Assembly (NCBI RefSeq): GCF_000420785.1
Contig: NZ_ATVP01000003.1
Span: 1 to 64,000 of the forward strand
Source of the DNA: Streptococcus hyovaginalis DSM 12219
GTDB lineage: Bacteria; Bacillota; Bacilli; Lactobacillales; Streptococcaceae
Direction of reading: 5' to 3'
DNA length: 64,000 nucleotides
The number at the start of each line of letters is the position of its first letter. Within the stretch, counting starts at the first letter, position 1. Under the pieces are notes generated by a model. It was given only the letters and a program-made list of their open reading frames with translations, had not been told where the DNA came from and searched no databases. The position numbers and the translations under genes were made by a program. Shown here one piece after another: positions 17,430 to 26,860 of the stretch.

Positions 17430-18476
17430 ATGACAATTGAATTAGGGATTACAACTTTTGGGGAAACAACTCCTCTAAAAGAAACGGGAGAACCAATCAG
17501 CCACGAGCAACGCATTCGTCATTTGGTTGAAGAAATTGAGTTGGCAGATAAGGTTGGTTTAGATATCTATGCTATCGGTGAACACCACCGTGAAGATTTT
17601 GCAGTATCAGCTCCAGAGGTAGTCTTGGCAGCGGGTGCAGTTAATACCAAACACATTCGCCTATCAAGTGCTGTTACGATCTTATCTTCTAACGATCCTG
17701 TTCGGGTTTATCAACAGTATGCAACGATCGATGCCATTTCAAATGGTCGTGCTGAAATCATGGCGGGCCGTGGTTCATTCATCGAATCTTTCCCACTATT
17801 TGGTTACGATTTGCGTGATTATGATGAGCTTTTCGATGAGAAATTAGAGATGCTATTGAAAATTAAGGAATCGACCAACTTGACTTGGTCTGGTAAATTC
17901 ACACAAAATGTGGATAACAAACCTGTTTACCCAAGAGCCACTCAAGAAGATTTTCCGATTTGGGTCGCAACGGGTGGTAATCTTGATTCAACCGTTAAAA
18001 TTGCGGAAAAAGGACTTCCTATTGCTTACGCAACTATTGGTGGTAACCCTAAAGCCTTTGGTCAATTAGCAGCTATTTACCGTGAAATTGGCCGCAGACA
18101 TGGTCATGATATGAGTAAGATGAAAGTAGCTGCGCACTCCTGGGGTTGGATTGAAAAAGATAACCAAGAAGCGATTGATAATTATTTCTATCCGACCAAA
18201 ACAGAGGTGGATAACATCGCTAAGGATCGTCCACATTGGACACCACTAAGCCGAGAAGCCTATGACCAATCTGTTGGTCCAGATGGTGCAATGTTTGTTG
18301 GTGATCCAGAACATGTTGCAGCTAAAATGATTGACTTGATTGAAGCACTTGATTTGGATCGCTTCATGCTTCATATTCCAATCGGATCAATGCCACATGA
18401 CAAAGTGTTAGAAGCTATTCGCTTGTTTGGTGAAGAAGTGGCGCCAATTGTTCGTAAACATTTTGAAGGGAAATAA
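17430..18476 (+). CDS. Luciferase-like (LLM class) flavin-dependent oxidoreductase
   Basis: A 348-residue TIM-barrel enzyme of the bacterial luciferase superfamily. The N-terminus ELGITTFGE, the IGEHHREDF motif with adjacent histidines, and RGSFIESFPLFGYD place it in the reduced-flavin-dependent monooxygenase group. Its reaction is not known; family members oxidise small organic or sulfur compounds with FMNH2 from a partner reductase. The ATG at 17430 follows GAGGTAAAG; the ATG at 17409 overlaps the promoter-proximal region without a site. Divergent from the BASS leader. Confidence 0.85.
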   Translation: MTIELGITTFGETTPLKETGEPISHEQRIRHLVEEIELADKVGLDIYAIGEHHREDFAVSAPEVVLAAGAVNTKHIRLSSAVTILSSNDPVRVYQQYATIDAISNGRAEIMAGRGSFIESFPLFGYDLRDYDELFDEKLEMLLKIKESTNLTWSGKFTQNVDNKPVYPRATQEDFPIWVATGGNLDSTVKIAEKGLPIAYATIGGNPKAFGQLAAIYREIGRRHGHDMSKMKVAAHSWGWIEKDNQEAIDNYFYPTKTEVDNIAKDRPHWTPLSREAYDQSVGPDGAMFVGDPEHVAAKMIDLIEALDLDRFMLHIPIGSMPHDKVLEAIRLFGEEVAPIVRKHFEGK

Positions 18477-18660
18477 AGTCATGATTTTAGAAAAAAGTTA
18501 TGGGTTGATCTGTTCCACAGTAAATCTCTTATTTGAACAAGCAGTTGAGTGTCTTTAGGTGGGTTTAAAAAGCATTTGATTGACGAGGTGTTAGCAAGGA
18601 ACAAGGAAAAGGAAAAATGCCTTTTGAACTGATAAAGTTAGCATCGGTTACCTCAAAAAA

Positions 18661-18676
18661 GAAAATGCTTTCAAAA
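18661..18676. promoter_or_regulatory. Candidate cre (CcpA) site
   Basis: On the minus strand TTGAAAGCATTTTC fits the catabolite-response consensus WTGAAARCGYTTTC except for A in place of the central G. It stands about 60 bases before the beta-helix gene, near its promoter region, so sugar-dependent repression is possible. Confidence 0.4.
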
Positions 18677-18734
18677 TTTTCATAAAAAGTGTACACTCTA
18701 TAAGATAAAGAATTTCAGAAAGAAGGATATGATT

Positions 18735-20039
18735 ATGGTTACAGTGTCAAGCGCAATTGAATTACAAGAAGCAATTATAGCAAAAGAACCCGTTATTGAA
18801 TTAACACAAAGCATCAGCTTACCAACAACGATTCAGCTAGCTAAGGGACAAAGTCTCAAAGCTTCTAAAAAAGGAACGGTTTTCTTGAGCTTCGTTGATG
18901 GTGATGGTGTTGGCTTATCTGGAGACAACGCCTTGATTAACTTGGCTATTCAAACAGCACCAGACAAGCGTGCCATCTACCTCAACTCAACTGAAGTGGA
19001 CTTGGGAGCGATTCACTTTGGTAACTTGACCGTTACTGGTGTGGTTCAAGTCCTTACACGCGGCAATAACAAGACTCTGAACCTTACCATTGATGGACTT
19101 GATATCGTATCAGCCGATGCCCGTCATTTTACAGAACGTCCAATGAAATATGGGGTTGTTGTGCATCAAGGTGCCTTGACTGTCTACAACTTTAACCCAG
19201 CAGAAGATAGCCATATTACTGTTACCGCAGAAAATGTCTCTGTTGGTCGTCCAATGGCACCAGTCATGGGATCAGGTATCTTCATTTCTGGATTCAGTGA
19301 TGAAACTGGACGTGTCACTATTGAAAAATTAACAACAGGAGATGTCTACTCAAACGGTATGATTCCTAATGGCCAACCAAACCTTATCACTGGGGGTATC
19401 TTCATCGTTTATGGTGCTTATGCTAAAGAAGTCATTTCTAATGGTCCTGTGACCACTTACGGTACTAATGACATGGTCCTTGATGTTTGGGGCAAGGTGG
19501 ACAACTGGATTGTCAAAGATAAGGTAACAAGTTATGGTACTAGCGGTATTGGTTTTGTTAACTTTGGTTCAGTTGGTAACTTTGTAGCAGAACAAGTAGT
19601 TGAAACCTTTGGTAATGGCGCTCGTGGTTTTAACCAGTATGATGGTACTATCACAGAAGCACGCTTTAATAGTATTAAAACACATGGTAATGGCTCTATC
19701 GGTATGCAATTCTCTAAACCTGTTGGTAAAATTATCATTGATAATAACGTATCTACAACAGGTTCTACTGGTGAAACCTTGGTTAAAGGGGTAATTAAAA
19801 ATCTTAAAGCTGATGCTATTTCTGTACTTGAGGGTGGTGAAATTGAAGAACTCCTTGTCAATGGCAATCTCCAAACTAAAGGTGATGAAGTTGTCAGCTA
19901 CCATATCAATGGTGGTACAGTTAAAAAATTCACCCTTAAAGGTAAATTGGTTGCCTCTGGTCAAAATGCAGAGCGTGTAGTCATCGAAAATGGTGGTCAA
20001 ACCGCAACAGATTCTATCAAAACTTACTTAAATTATTAA
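18735..20039 (+). CDS. Predicted right-handed beta-helix protein of unknown function
   Basis: A 434-residue protein without signal peptide or membrane segment. From about residue 50 it is built of short repeating beta-strand turns rich in Gly, Asn, Val and Thr (for example GNLTVTGVVQVLT, KTLNLTIDGLDI, NWIVKDKVTSYGTSGIG), the look of a pectate-lyase-like parallel beta-helix. I do not recognise the family and see no catalytic motif. The ATG at 18735 is preferred over 18729, which is too close to AGAAGG. The gene is monocistronic with its own terminator. A cytoplasmic carbohydrate-related role is only a guess. Confidence 0.75.
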   Translation: MVTVSSAIELQEAIIAKEPVIELTQSISLPTTIQLAKGQSLKASKKGTVFLSFVDGDGVGLSGDNALINLAIQTAPDKRAIYLNSTEVDLGAIHFGNLTVTGVVQVLTRGNNKTLNLTIDGLDIVSADARHFTERPMKYGVVVHQGALTVYNFNPAEDSHITVTAENVSVGRPMAPVMGSGIFISGFSDETGRVTIEKLTTGDVYSNGMIPNGQPNLITGGIFIVYGAYAKEVISNGPVTTYGTNDMVLDVWGKVDNWIVKDKVTSYGTSGIGFVNFGSVGNFVAEQVVETFGNGARGFNQYDGTITEARFNSIKTHGNGSIGMQFSKPVGKIIIDNNVSTTGSTGETLVKGVIKNLKADAISVLEGGEIEELLVNGNLQTKGDEVVSYHINGGTVKKFTLKGKLVASGQNAERVVIENGGQTATDSIKTYLNY

Positions 20040-20045
20040 TCATAG

Positions 20046-20078
20046 AAAGAGATTGGTTGCAGTCCCAATCTCTTTTTT
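20046..20078 (+). terminator. Terminator after the beta-helix gene
   Basis: AAAGAGATTGG pairs with CCAATCTCTTT around an 8-base loop, followed by a T run. From here to 20260 I see no gene. Confidence 0.85.
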
Positions 20079-20263
20079 GCTTGCTATCAACATAACAGTA
20101 TCTGGATAAATAAACTGAGTAGCTCTGCTAAAATAATAATCATTTTTGCGAGCGAAGCTAAGCCAAAAATTTGGATTTTCTACTGTGATGAAAATGCCTG
20201 AACCCTTATTACTTCAACCATTCGGATTCTTGAGATATTAGGCTAAAAGGTTAGTAGGATTAG

Positions 20264-20415
20264 AGGGACTGCTAAGCAGTTCCCTATTCCCAATCTCCGA
20301 AAGTCAGGGGAGTGACTTTCGGAGCCGTCTGTTAAAACTGTCAAGTGGACAGTTTTAAGTTCGAGCCTTGAAACGAGAAAGCAAGACACCTTAGGAAAGT
20401 CTGAAAGGAGACTTT
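20264..20415. repeat. Cluster of four tandem hairpins upstream of pnpR
   Basis: Four stem-loops follow one another: AGGGACTGCT/AGCAGTTCCCT (20264-20285, one bulge); CTCCGAAAGTCA/TGACTTTCGGAG (20295-20324, perfect 12 bp); TTAAAACTGTC/GACAGTTTTAA (20332-20358, perfect 11 bp); AAAGTCT/AGACTTT (20396-20415). None has a T run, so they are not ordinary terminators. They could be a structured small RNA, a leader, or a remnant of a mobile element; I do not recognise the family. Confidence 0.6.
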
Positions 20416-20449
20416 GTCTATAACCCCAGCCCACCCATTGGGTAGTCTA

Positions 20450-20458
20450 TGTTATAAT
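20450..20458 (+). promoter_or_regulatory. Extended -10 promoter of pnpR
   Basis: TGTTATAAT is an extended -10 element with no clear -35 hexamer. It stands 18 bases before the pnpR start codon, just downstream of the hairpin cluster. Confidence 0.5.
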
Positions 20459-20476
20459 GAGGAGAAAGGAGGCGTT

Positions 20477-21202
20477 ATGGCTAAACGTATTTTAATCGTG
20501 GATGATGAACCGCATATTCTCACTTTAGTTTCCTATCATTTAAGCAAGGAAGGCTATGAAGTAACGACTGTTGAAGACGGGCGATCCGCGCTGACTATTG
20601 CTCGTAAGGAATTATTTGATTTTATTGTTTTAGATATCATGTTGCCCCAGCTTGATGGGATTGAAGTTTGCAAGCGTCTCCGAAAATCTGGCGTCGAAAC
20701 CCCCATTCTGATGTTATCTGCCAAAGGTGAGGAATTCGATAAAGTTTTAGCGTTAGAACTCGGTGCTGATGATTACATGACCAAGCCTTTTAGTCCTAGG
20801 GAGTTAATTGCCAGAATAAAAGCTATTTTACGTCGGACCGAAAAAGAAGAAAGCTCTGCCCAGGAGACCTCACCGACAGAATCCGAAGATCCTGATACAC
20901 AGATTCGAGTGGCGGATGTGGTTGTCTTTGTGGAGCGCCATCAAGTCTATAAAAAAGATCAGGAGATTAACTTGACACCAAAAGAATTTGAACTCCTGCT
21001 TTATCTGCTCAAACACCCTCGCATGACCCTGACGCGTGAGCGCCTGTTAGACAGGGTGTGGGGCTATGATTTTGGACAGGAAACGCGACTGGTAGATGTT
21101 CATATCGGAAAAATTCGCGAAAAGATTGAAGACAACCCAAAGACACCTCAGATTATCAAAACGGTCAGAGGCTATGGCTACAAATTTGAAGGAGATGTGT
21201 AA
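20477..21202 (+). CDS. pnpR: PnpR (PhoP-like) response regulator of the phosphate response
   Basis: OmpR-type regulator of 241 residues. The receiver domain begins KRILIVDDEPH and carries the phospho-acceptor Asp in IVLDIMLPQ and the lysine in MTKPFS; the winged-helix domain ends KTVRGYGYKF. In streptococci PnpR activates the adjacent pst operon at low phosphate. The ATG at 20477 follows AAAGGAGG; a longer frame from 20414 crosses the promoter. Its TAA overlaps the ATG of pnpS (TAATG). Confidence 0.92.
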   Translation: MAKRILIVDDEPHILTLVSYHLSKEGYEVTTVEDGRSALTIARKELFDFIVLDIMLPQLDGIEVCKRLRKSGVETPILMLSAKGEEFDKVLALELGADDYMTKPFSPRELIARIKAILRRTEKEESSAQETSPTESEDPDTQIRVADVVVFVERHQVYKKDQEINLTPKEFELLLYLLKHPRMTLTRERLLDRVWGYDFGQETRLVDVHIGKIREKIEDNPKTPQIIKTVRGYGYKFEGDV

Positions 21203-22539
21203 TGGTATCATGGCTGAAAAGCAGCATAGGGTTTCTTCTGCTTGGTATCTCCTTTAGTGTCGCTGCCTATTTTGATGTTGAGAAATCGTCACTTTGGCTA
21301 ATCTTAGCTACCTTGTCTCTGCTAGTTGTTATGTGGTATGTGATTAAAATGTGGTCCTGGTACCGACTATTTGATCAGGTGAGCCAGTTAACGACAACCA
21401 GCAGTACGATTTTAAAGTATTCTGAGGATAGTGATGATTTACGGCGATTGGCTAAGCGCTTAAAAAATCTCGAGAAAGATCTAGTTCTTAGTGATCAGGA
21501 TAGTCAGAATAAGGATCTTAATTTTCAAGCCTTTTTAGACTATATTAGTATGGGTTTATTGGTCGTTTCGAGAACCAAGCGTATCCTCTTGCAGAGTCAA
21601 TCCCTAGGGAATTTCTTTCCAACATTAGATAGTCATACGTTCAAAACTTTAGCAGATTTACGTCGATCGGACATTACCGTATTGGTTAACCGAGCCTTTG
21701 AAAAAGGAGAGGTGATCAAAAAAGAATTAGTTGGCTTGAATGACTCGGATCTGATTTTAGAAGTAACAGTTGTTCCTATAAAAAATCACCAGGGACAATT
21801 TAAGGATGTCTTAGTTCTGTTGTATGATTTAACACCGATTCGGGCTTATGAGCAGCATAATACAGATTTTGTTGCCAATGCGTCTCATGAATTGCGTACC
21901 CCCGTGACCTCTATCAAAGGGTTTGCAGAAACCCTTATGGACATGCCAGAAGAAGATGCCGATTTGAGAAAAGATTTCTTACGGATTATCCAGAAAGAGA
22001 GTAGTCGTTTAGAGCATATTGTTAACCACATGCTAACCCTATCTAAAATAGGGCAAAGTAAGCCACAGCTATCGTCTTTTGACTTGGTCACTTTTTTGGG
22101 CGATGTTACCCAGGGCTTACGTCCCAAAATGGCAGAAAAAGGCCTGGATTTTCAGCTAGATCTTCCTGAAAAACTCATTTACGAAACAGACCATTACATG
22201 CTCTCGCAAATTATCGTTAACTTGCTGACAAATGCTATCCGATATACGGACGAGGGCGGCAGGGTGACAATTTCCTTGATAGAACATCCCAATCATATCG
22301 CCATCAGTATTGCGGATACTGGGATTGGCATAGGTCCTTATCAGCTTGAGCGAATTTTTGAGCGCTTTTACCGAGTTAACAAAGGAAGAAGTCGCCAAAC
22401 AGGTGGCACAGGTCTGGGACTGTCTATTGTTAAAGAATTGTCAGAAGCTTTAGGCGGAAAAATCAGTGTGACTAGCCAGGTTGGGCAAGGCTCTACCTTT
22501 ACCCTGTCTCTCCCTATCATTATCGGTATGGGAAGATAG
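21202..22539 (+). CDS. pnpS: PnpS (PhoR-like) sensor histidine kinase
   Basis: Membrane kinase of 445 residues. Two closely spaced hydrophobic segments (about 8-22 and 29-48) are followed by a HAMP-like linker, a PAS-type domain (about 95-215), HisKA with His229 in VANASHELRTPVTS, and HATPase boxes LLTNAIRYTDEGG, DTGIGI and GGTGLGLSIV. It lacks a sizeable outer domain, consistent with sensing phosphate through PstSCAB-PhoU rather than directly. Coupled to pnpR through the TAATG overlap and followed by a terminator. Confidence 0.92.
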   Translation: MVSWLKSSIGFLLLGISFSVAAYFDVEKSSLWLILATLSLLVVMWYVIKMWSWYRLFDQVSQLTTTSSTILKYSEDSDDLRRLAKRLKNLEKDLVLSDQDSQNKDLNFQAFLDYISMGLLVVSRTKRILLQSQSLGNFFPTLDSHTFKTLADLRRSDITVLVNRAFEKGEVIKKELVGLNDSDLILEVTVVPIKNHQGQFKDVLVLLYDLTPIRAYEQHNTDFVANASHELRTPVTSIKGFAETLMDMPEEDADLRKDFLRIIQKESSRLEHIVNHMLTLSKIGQSKPQLSSFDLVTFLGDVTQGLRPKMAEKGLDFQLDLPEKLIYETDHYMLSQIIVNLLTNAIRYTDEGGRVTISLIEHPNHIAISIADTGIGIGPYQLERIFERFYRVNKGRSRQTGGTGLGLSIVKELSEALGGKISVTSQVGQGSTFTLSLPIIIGMGR

Positions 22540-22557
22540 ATAACTCTTATAATAAAT

Positions 22558-22583
22558 GATCACATTAGTGGTCGTTTTTTTTA
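22558..22583 (+). terminator. Terminator after pnpS
   Basis: GATCAC and GTGGTC pair around ATTA and are followed by eight T's (with one G-C closing base), ending the pnpRS transcript before the pst promoter. Confidence 0.7.
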
Positions 22584-22594
22584 TAACTACAATC

Positions 22595-22649
22595 TTTACA
22601 CAATCTTTACAAAAATCCATAAAAAATCTTTACATAAAAGAACTATACT
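22595..22649 (+). promoter_or_regulatory. Pho-box array and promoter of the pst operon
   Basis: TTTACA occurs at 22595-22600, 22606-22611 and 22629-22634, spaced 11 and 23 bases, so all lie on one helix face with one degenerate repeat missing near 22617. TATACT (22644-22649) follows 9 bases after the last repeat, without a separate -35. This is the layout of PhoP-type activated promoters in Firmicutes; PnpR is the obvious regulator. Confidence 0.7.
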
Positions 22650-22720
22650 AGTTTTGTAAACAAAAGGAGTGCTTTAAGTATGCTCCCAAAATGATGGATT
22701 TTAGAAAGTGAGTTTAACTT

Positions 22721-23599
22721 ATGAAAATGAAAAAGATGCTAGCTCTTGCAGGTCTAACTTTAGCAGGTGTTACTTTGGTTGCATGTGGAAACAATCAATC
22801 AGGCTCAAGTGCTTCTTCGGGTGGTAAGATTGAAGTGGTTTCGCGTGAAGATGGTTCAGGGACACGTGGCGCATTTACTGAAATCACAGGAGTTCTTGAG
22901 AAAAAAGATGGCAACGAAGTGGATAACACAAGTAAGAATGCCGTTATTCAAAACAATACTGAAGGCGTTATCTCGACAGTTTCAGGTAATGGAGCTGCTA
23001 TCGGCTACATCTCTTTAGGCTCACTTAACGACAATGTCAAAGCCCTTGATATTGAAGGGGTCGAGGCCAGTAGCGAAACCGTGTTAGATGGTGAGTACAA
23101 ATTACAGCGTCCTTTCAATATTGTCTGGTCAAAAGACCTTTCAGAAGTGGGACAAGATTTCATTAGCTTTATCCACTCAAAAGAAGGACAAAAAGTAGTC
23201 ACTGATAACAAGTTTGTGGAAGCTAAGACAGAGACGGCATCCTATAGTGGCGGTGACAAATCTGGTAAATTATCGATCGTAGGTTCTACTTCAGTTGCCC
23301 CTTTGATGGAAAAATTAGCAGAAGCTTATAAAAAAGTAAATCCAGGTGTCACAATCGATATCACAGCTAACGGATCATCAGCTGGTATCACAGCTGCTGA
23401 AGAAAAAACAGCCGATATCGGTATGGTTTCCCGTGAGCTTACAGCAGACGAAGGTAAAGAATTGCACCAAGATACGATTGCCTTGGATGGTATTGCGGTT
23501 GTTGTCAACAAAGATAACAAAGTGGGGGACATCAGCATGTCTCAAATCAAAGATGTCTATACTGGGAAAATCACAGAGTGGTCAGATCTCTCTAAATAA
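22721..23599 (+). CDS. pstS: PstS, phosphate-binding lipoprotein
   Basis: Substrate-binding protein of the high-affinity phosphate ABC transporter, 292 residues. The signal peptide ends in the lipobox LVAC (Cys22). The mature part has the two-lobe PBP fold with phosphate-contact motifs SREDGSGTRGAF, IVGSTSVAPLME and NGSSAGI. First gene of pstS-pstC-pstA-pstB-phoU, with Pho-box repeats upstream and a separate intercistronic hairpin downstream, which would let PstS be made in excess of the membrane subunits. Confidence 0.95.
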   Translation: MKMKKMLALAGLTLAGVTLVACGNNQSGSSASSGGKIEVVSREDGSGTRGAFTEITGVLEKKDGNEVDNTSKNAVIQNNTEGVISTVSGNGAAIGYISLGSLNDNVKALDIEGVEASSETVLDGEYKLQRPFNIVWSKDLSEVGQDFISFIHSKEGQKVVTDNKFVEAKTETASYSGGDKSGKLSIVGSTSVAPLMEKLAEAYKKVNPGVTIDITANGSSAGITAAEEKTADIGMVSRELTADEGKELHQDTIALDGIAVVVNKDNKVGDISMSQIKDVYTGKITEWSDLSK

Positions 23600-23662
23600 G
23601 CTTAAACATTCTTTGCTGTAGCATAATCTCGAAATTAGGGAATATGGTTACAGAGGAACAGA

Positions 23663-23692
23663 GCCAGGTAGCTTGTAAAAGGGTTACCTGGC
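23663..23692 (+). repeat. Intercistronic hairpin between pstS and pstC
   Basis: GCCAGGTA and TACCTGGC pair perfectly around a 14-base loop, without a T run. It is more likely an mRNA-stabilising or processing structure than a full terminator, in line with the need for more PstS than PstC/A. Role inferred. Confidence 0.6.
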
Positions 23693-23767
23693 ATTTCCAT
23701 GATGGTCAAGTTTTTTCTAACCATTATGTGATAACAGCCTATAGAAACCTTACAGAAAGGACAGCCT

Positions 23768-24631
23768 GTGAAACAACAAGCCTTTAAAGAATCCTTTTTT
23801 AAATGGCTCTTCTTTGCAAGTGCTGCAACAGCTATCGTTGCAATACTTTTGATTTGCTATTTTATCTTTCGAAATGGGATTCCCTTCATCTTAAATTACG
23901 GGATCGGAAACTTCTTATTAGGAAGTGCCTGGTCACCTTCGAATACTCCTGCCAGTTATGGGATTTTACCTATGATCGTTGGGTCTATTGTTATTACAAT
24001 AGGCGCTATTGTGATAGGGGTTCCGACAGGTATCTTCACATCGGTATTCATGGTTTATTATTGCCCGAAATCGCTTTATAGCTTTTTAAAGTCAGCAGTA
24101 AACTTAATGGCAGCCATTCCCTCGATCGTCTACGGATTCTTTGGCCTCCAACTTTTGGTACCTTGGATCCGAACTTGGGGTGGTAATGGTATGGGTGTTT
24201 TAACAGCCTCCCTTTTGCTAGGTATCATGATCTTACCAACCATTATCAGCTTGTCAGAATCCGCTATCAGAACGGTTCCACAATCCTACTATACAGGAAG
24301 TTTGGCCCTTGGTGCGAGCCATGAACGTAGTATTTTCAAAGCGGTTCTCCCAGCTGCCAAATCAGGAATTTTATCCGCGATTATTTTAGGGATTGGTCGT
24401 GCTATTGGAGAAACCATGGCCGTTATTTTGGTGGCAGGTAACCAACCGATTATTCCGACAGGTATTTTCTCAGGAACACGGACTATGACGACCAATATTG
24501 TTTTAGAAATGGCCTATGCTTCTGGACAACACCGACAAGCCCTCATCGCAACTTCCGCAATCCTATTTGTCTTCATCTTAATCATTAACGGATGCTTTGC
24601 TTATGTGAAAGGAAAATCTAATCATGACTGA
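23768..24631 (+). CDS. pstC: PstC, phosphate ABC transporter permease
   Basis: Membrane subunit of 287 residues with six hydrophobic segments and the ABC-permease EAA loop (ALGASHERSIFKAVLPAAKSGI), which docks on PstB. The family motif AIPSIVYGFFGLQ is present. The GTG start follows AAAGGAC. Its last 8 bases overlap pstA, so the two permeases are translationally coupled. Confidence 0.94.
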   Translation: MKQQAFKESFFKWLFFASAATAIVAILLICYFIFRNGIPFILNYGIGNFLLGSAWSPSNTPASYGILPMIVGSIVITIGAIVIGVPTGIFTSVFMVYYCPKSLYSFLKSAVNLMAAIPSIVYGFFGLQLLVPWIRTWGGNGMGVLTASLLLGIMILPTIISLSESAIRTVPQSYYTGSLALGASHERSIFKAVLPAAKSGILSAIILGIGRAIGETMAVILVAGNQPIIPTGIFSGTRTMTTNIVLEMAYASGQHRQALIATSAILFVFILIINGCFAYVKGKSNHD

Positions 24632-25439
24632 TCGTCTTTTAAAAGCCTTGGTCTATTTGTTTACCTTTTTAACATTTGGATCTTTATTTGTGGTCATTGG
24701 TTTTATTCTGGTCAATGGTCTACCTTACATCACTCCTAGCTTATTTGACTTTACCTACACTAGTCAAAACGTTTCACTCATGCCAGCTATCATTTCAACG
24801 GTGATTTTGGTTTTTGGTTCTTTGTTAATCGCCCTACCAATCGGTGTCTTTGCTGGCTTTTACCTGGTCGAGTATGCGCCCAAAGATTCCAGATGGGTCA
24901 AGTATGTGCGTATCGCATCGGATACCTTATCAGGTATCCCATCTATCGTCTTTGGCCTTTTCGGGATGCTCTTCTTCGTGGTCTTTTTGGGCTTCCAATA
25001 CTCACTGATTTCGGGAATTTTAACATCAGTTATTATGGTTTTACCACTCATTATCCGTTCGACAGAAGAGGCCCTCTTATCTGTCAGTGATAGTATGCGT
25101 CAGGCCAGCTTTGGTCTTGGTGCAGGTAAATTACGGACCGTTTTTAAGATTGTTTTACCAGTTGCTATGCCAGGTATCTTATCCGGTGTCATCTTGTCAA
25201 TTGGTCGTATTGTTGGTGAAACTGCCGCTCTCATGTATACTTTGGGAACATCTACCAACACACCGACAAGCCTATTGTCGTCAGGGCGTTCTTTAGCCCT
25301 GCACATGTATATGCTCTCTAGTGAGGGCTTACATGTCAATGAAGCTTATGCGACAGGTGTTATTCTCATTATCACCGTTTTGATTATTAATATGATTTCT
25401 AGCCTATTGTCCCGTCGATTAGTTAAAGGAGGCGCTTAA
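24624..25439 (+). CDS. pstA: PstA, phosphate ABC transporter permease
   Basis: Second membrane subunit, 271 residues with six hydrophobic segments. [13 protein letters not shown] mirrors the PstC motif, and the EAA loop reads [22 protein letters not shown]. The ATG overlaps the end of pstC, and pstB begins one base after its stop codon. Confidence 0.94.
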   Translation: MTDRLLKALVYLFTFLTFGSLFVVIGFILVNGLPYITPSLFDFTYTSQNVSLMPAIISTVILVFGSLLIALPIGVFAGFYLVEYAPKDSRWVKYVRIASDTLSGIPSIVFGLFGMLFFVVFLGFQYSLISGILTSVIMVLPLIIRSTEEALLSVSDSMRQASFGLGAGKLRTVFKIVLPVAMPGILSGVILSIGRIVGETAALMYTLGTSTNTPTSLLSSGRSLALHMYMLSSEGLHVNEAYATGVILIITVLIINMISSLLSRRLVKGGA

Positions 25440-25440
25440 A

Positions 25441-26193
25441 ATGGGAACATTTTCCGTTAAACACCTTGATTTGTATTATGGCGATTTTCAAGCCTTAAAA
25501 GATATTTCGATTGATTTGCCTGAGGGTCAGATCACAGCCTGTATTGGACCTTCTGGTTGTGGGAAATCAACTTTCTTAAAGACCCTTAATCGCATGAATG
25601 ACTTGGTCCCAAACTGCCGTATCGATGGTGATATCAAGCTTGATGACGATGATATTTATGGAAAAAATATGAACCTCAATCAACTTAGAAAGCGTGTCGG
25701 CATGGTTTTCCAACAACCTAATCCATTCGCCATGTCTATCTATGATAATGTCGCCTATGGACCACGTACTCACGGCATTACAGATAAAGCGGAGTTGGAT
25801 GCTCTTGTCGAAAAGAGCTTGCGAGGCGCAGCTATTTGGGATGAAGTTAAAGACAAACTCAATAAAAGTGCCTTGTCCTTATCAGGTGGTCAGCAACAAC
25901 GTATCTGTATTGCACGTGCATTAGCAGTTGAACCAGATATTCTACTCATGGATGAACCGACTTCAGCTTTAGACCCTATCTCAACCTTGAAAATTGAAGA
26001 TTTGGTGCAAGAATTAAAGCAGAATTATACTATCATCATTGTTACGCATAACATGCAACAAGCCTCACGTATTTCAGACAAAACAGCCTTTTTCCTCAAT
26101 GGTGAAATTTGCGAGTTTGGAGATACAGTAGATATTTTTACCAATCCTAAAGACAAGCGAACAGAAGATTACGTTTCCGGCCGATTTGGCTAA
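25441..26193 (+). CDS. pstB: PstB, phosphate ABC transporter ATPase
   Basis: ATP-binding subunit of 250 residues with Walker [10 protein letters not shown], the Q-loop VFQQPNPF, signature LSGGQQQR, Walker [13 protein letters not shown] and the switch His in [16 protein letters not shown] stands before the ATG. This operon has a single pstB, unlike some streptococci that carry two. Confidence 0.95.
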   Translation: MGTFSVKHLDLYYGDFQALKDISIDLPEGQITACIGPSGCGKSTFLKTLNRMNDLVPNCRIDGDIKLDDDDIYGKNMNLNQLRKRVGMVFQQPNPFAMSIYDNVAYGPRTHGITDKAELDALVEKSLRGAAIWDEVKDKLNKSALSLSGGQQQRICIARALAVEPDILLMDEPTSALDPISTLKIEDLVQELKQNYTIIIVTHNMQQASRISDKTAFFLNGEICEFGDTVDIFTNPKDKRTEDYVSGRFG

Positions 26194-26206
26194 GAAAGGA
26201 TAAGTT

Positions 26207-26860
26207 ATGAGAGAACAATTTGACTTAGAATTAGCTGCCCTTGAAAACAACTTTTTACAAATGGGTCAAGCTGTCCTTGAAAATGGCTCAAAGGCCCTAC
26301 TAGCGATGATCAATCATGATTTGGAATTAGCACAAGTCGTTGTTGACACAGACGAACAGATCAATCACTATCAAATCAAGATCGAAGTAGCTTGTGCCAA
26401 TCTTTTAGCCCTACAACAACCAATGGTGTCGGACCTACGATTTGTCATTGCGATCATGGCCTCATCTTCAGACTTAGAACGAATGGGTGATCACTTTGCA
26501 GGAATAGCCAAATCTGTATTGCGTCTAAATGACGATGCTCGCTTACCCGAATTTGAGGAAAAGCTGCAAGAAATGGGAGAGAATGCCCTACAAATGTTGC
26601 ATCAGCTTATTACTATTTTCCCAGACCACAATGCTAAATCTGCTAGAGCATTAGCAAGAGAAGATGAAAAGTTAGATGATGCTTACTGGATGTTATCTAA
26701 AGATATGGTATCTCAAATGAAATACCAAGATGTTCACATCCGTAACGGTACAGAGTACCTTTCCATCTTGAACCATATCGAACGCTTTGGTGACTATATC
26801 GCCAATATCTGTGAACGTTTGGTTTATTTGGAAACTGGTGAGTTAGTGGAGCTAAACTAA
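26207..26860 (+). CDS. phoU: PhoU, phosphate transport regulator
   Basis: All-helical protein of 217 residues with two PhoU repeats, each containing a metal-binding pattern (SDLERMGDHFAGIAK and NHIERFGDYIANICE). PhoU links the Pst transporter to the histidine kinase, keeping the response off when phosphate is ample, and restrains uptake. Last gene of the pst operon, 13 bases after pstB. Confidence 0.94.
   Translation: MREQFDLELAALENNFLQMGQAVLENGSKALLAMINHDLELAQVVVDTDEQINHYQIKIEVACANLLALQQPMVSDLRFVIAIMASSSDLERMGDHFAGIAKSVLRLNDDARLPEFEEKLQEMGENALQMLHQLITIFPDHNAKSARALAREDEKLDDAYWMLSKDMVSQMKYQDVHIRNGTEYLSILNHIERFGDYIANICERLVYLETGELVELN

Noticed and set aside
19569..20000. 143-codon antisense frame in the beta-helix gene
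   Set aside because: No ribosome binding site or recognisable protein; the repetitive composition of the sense gene explains it.
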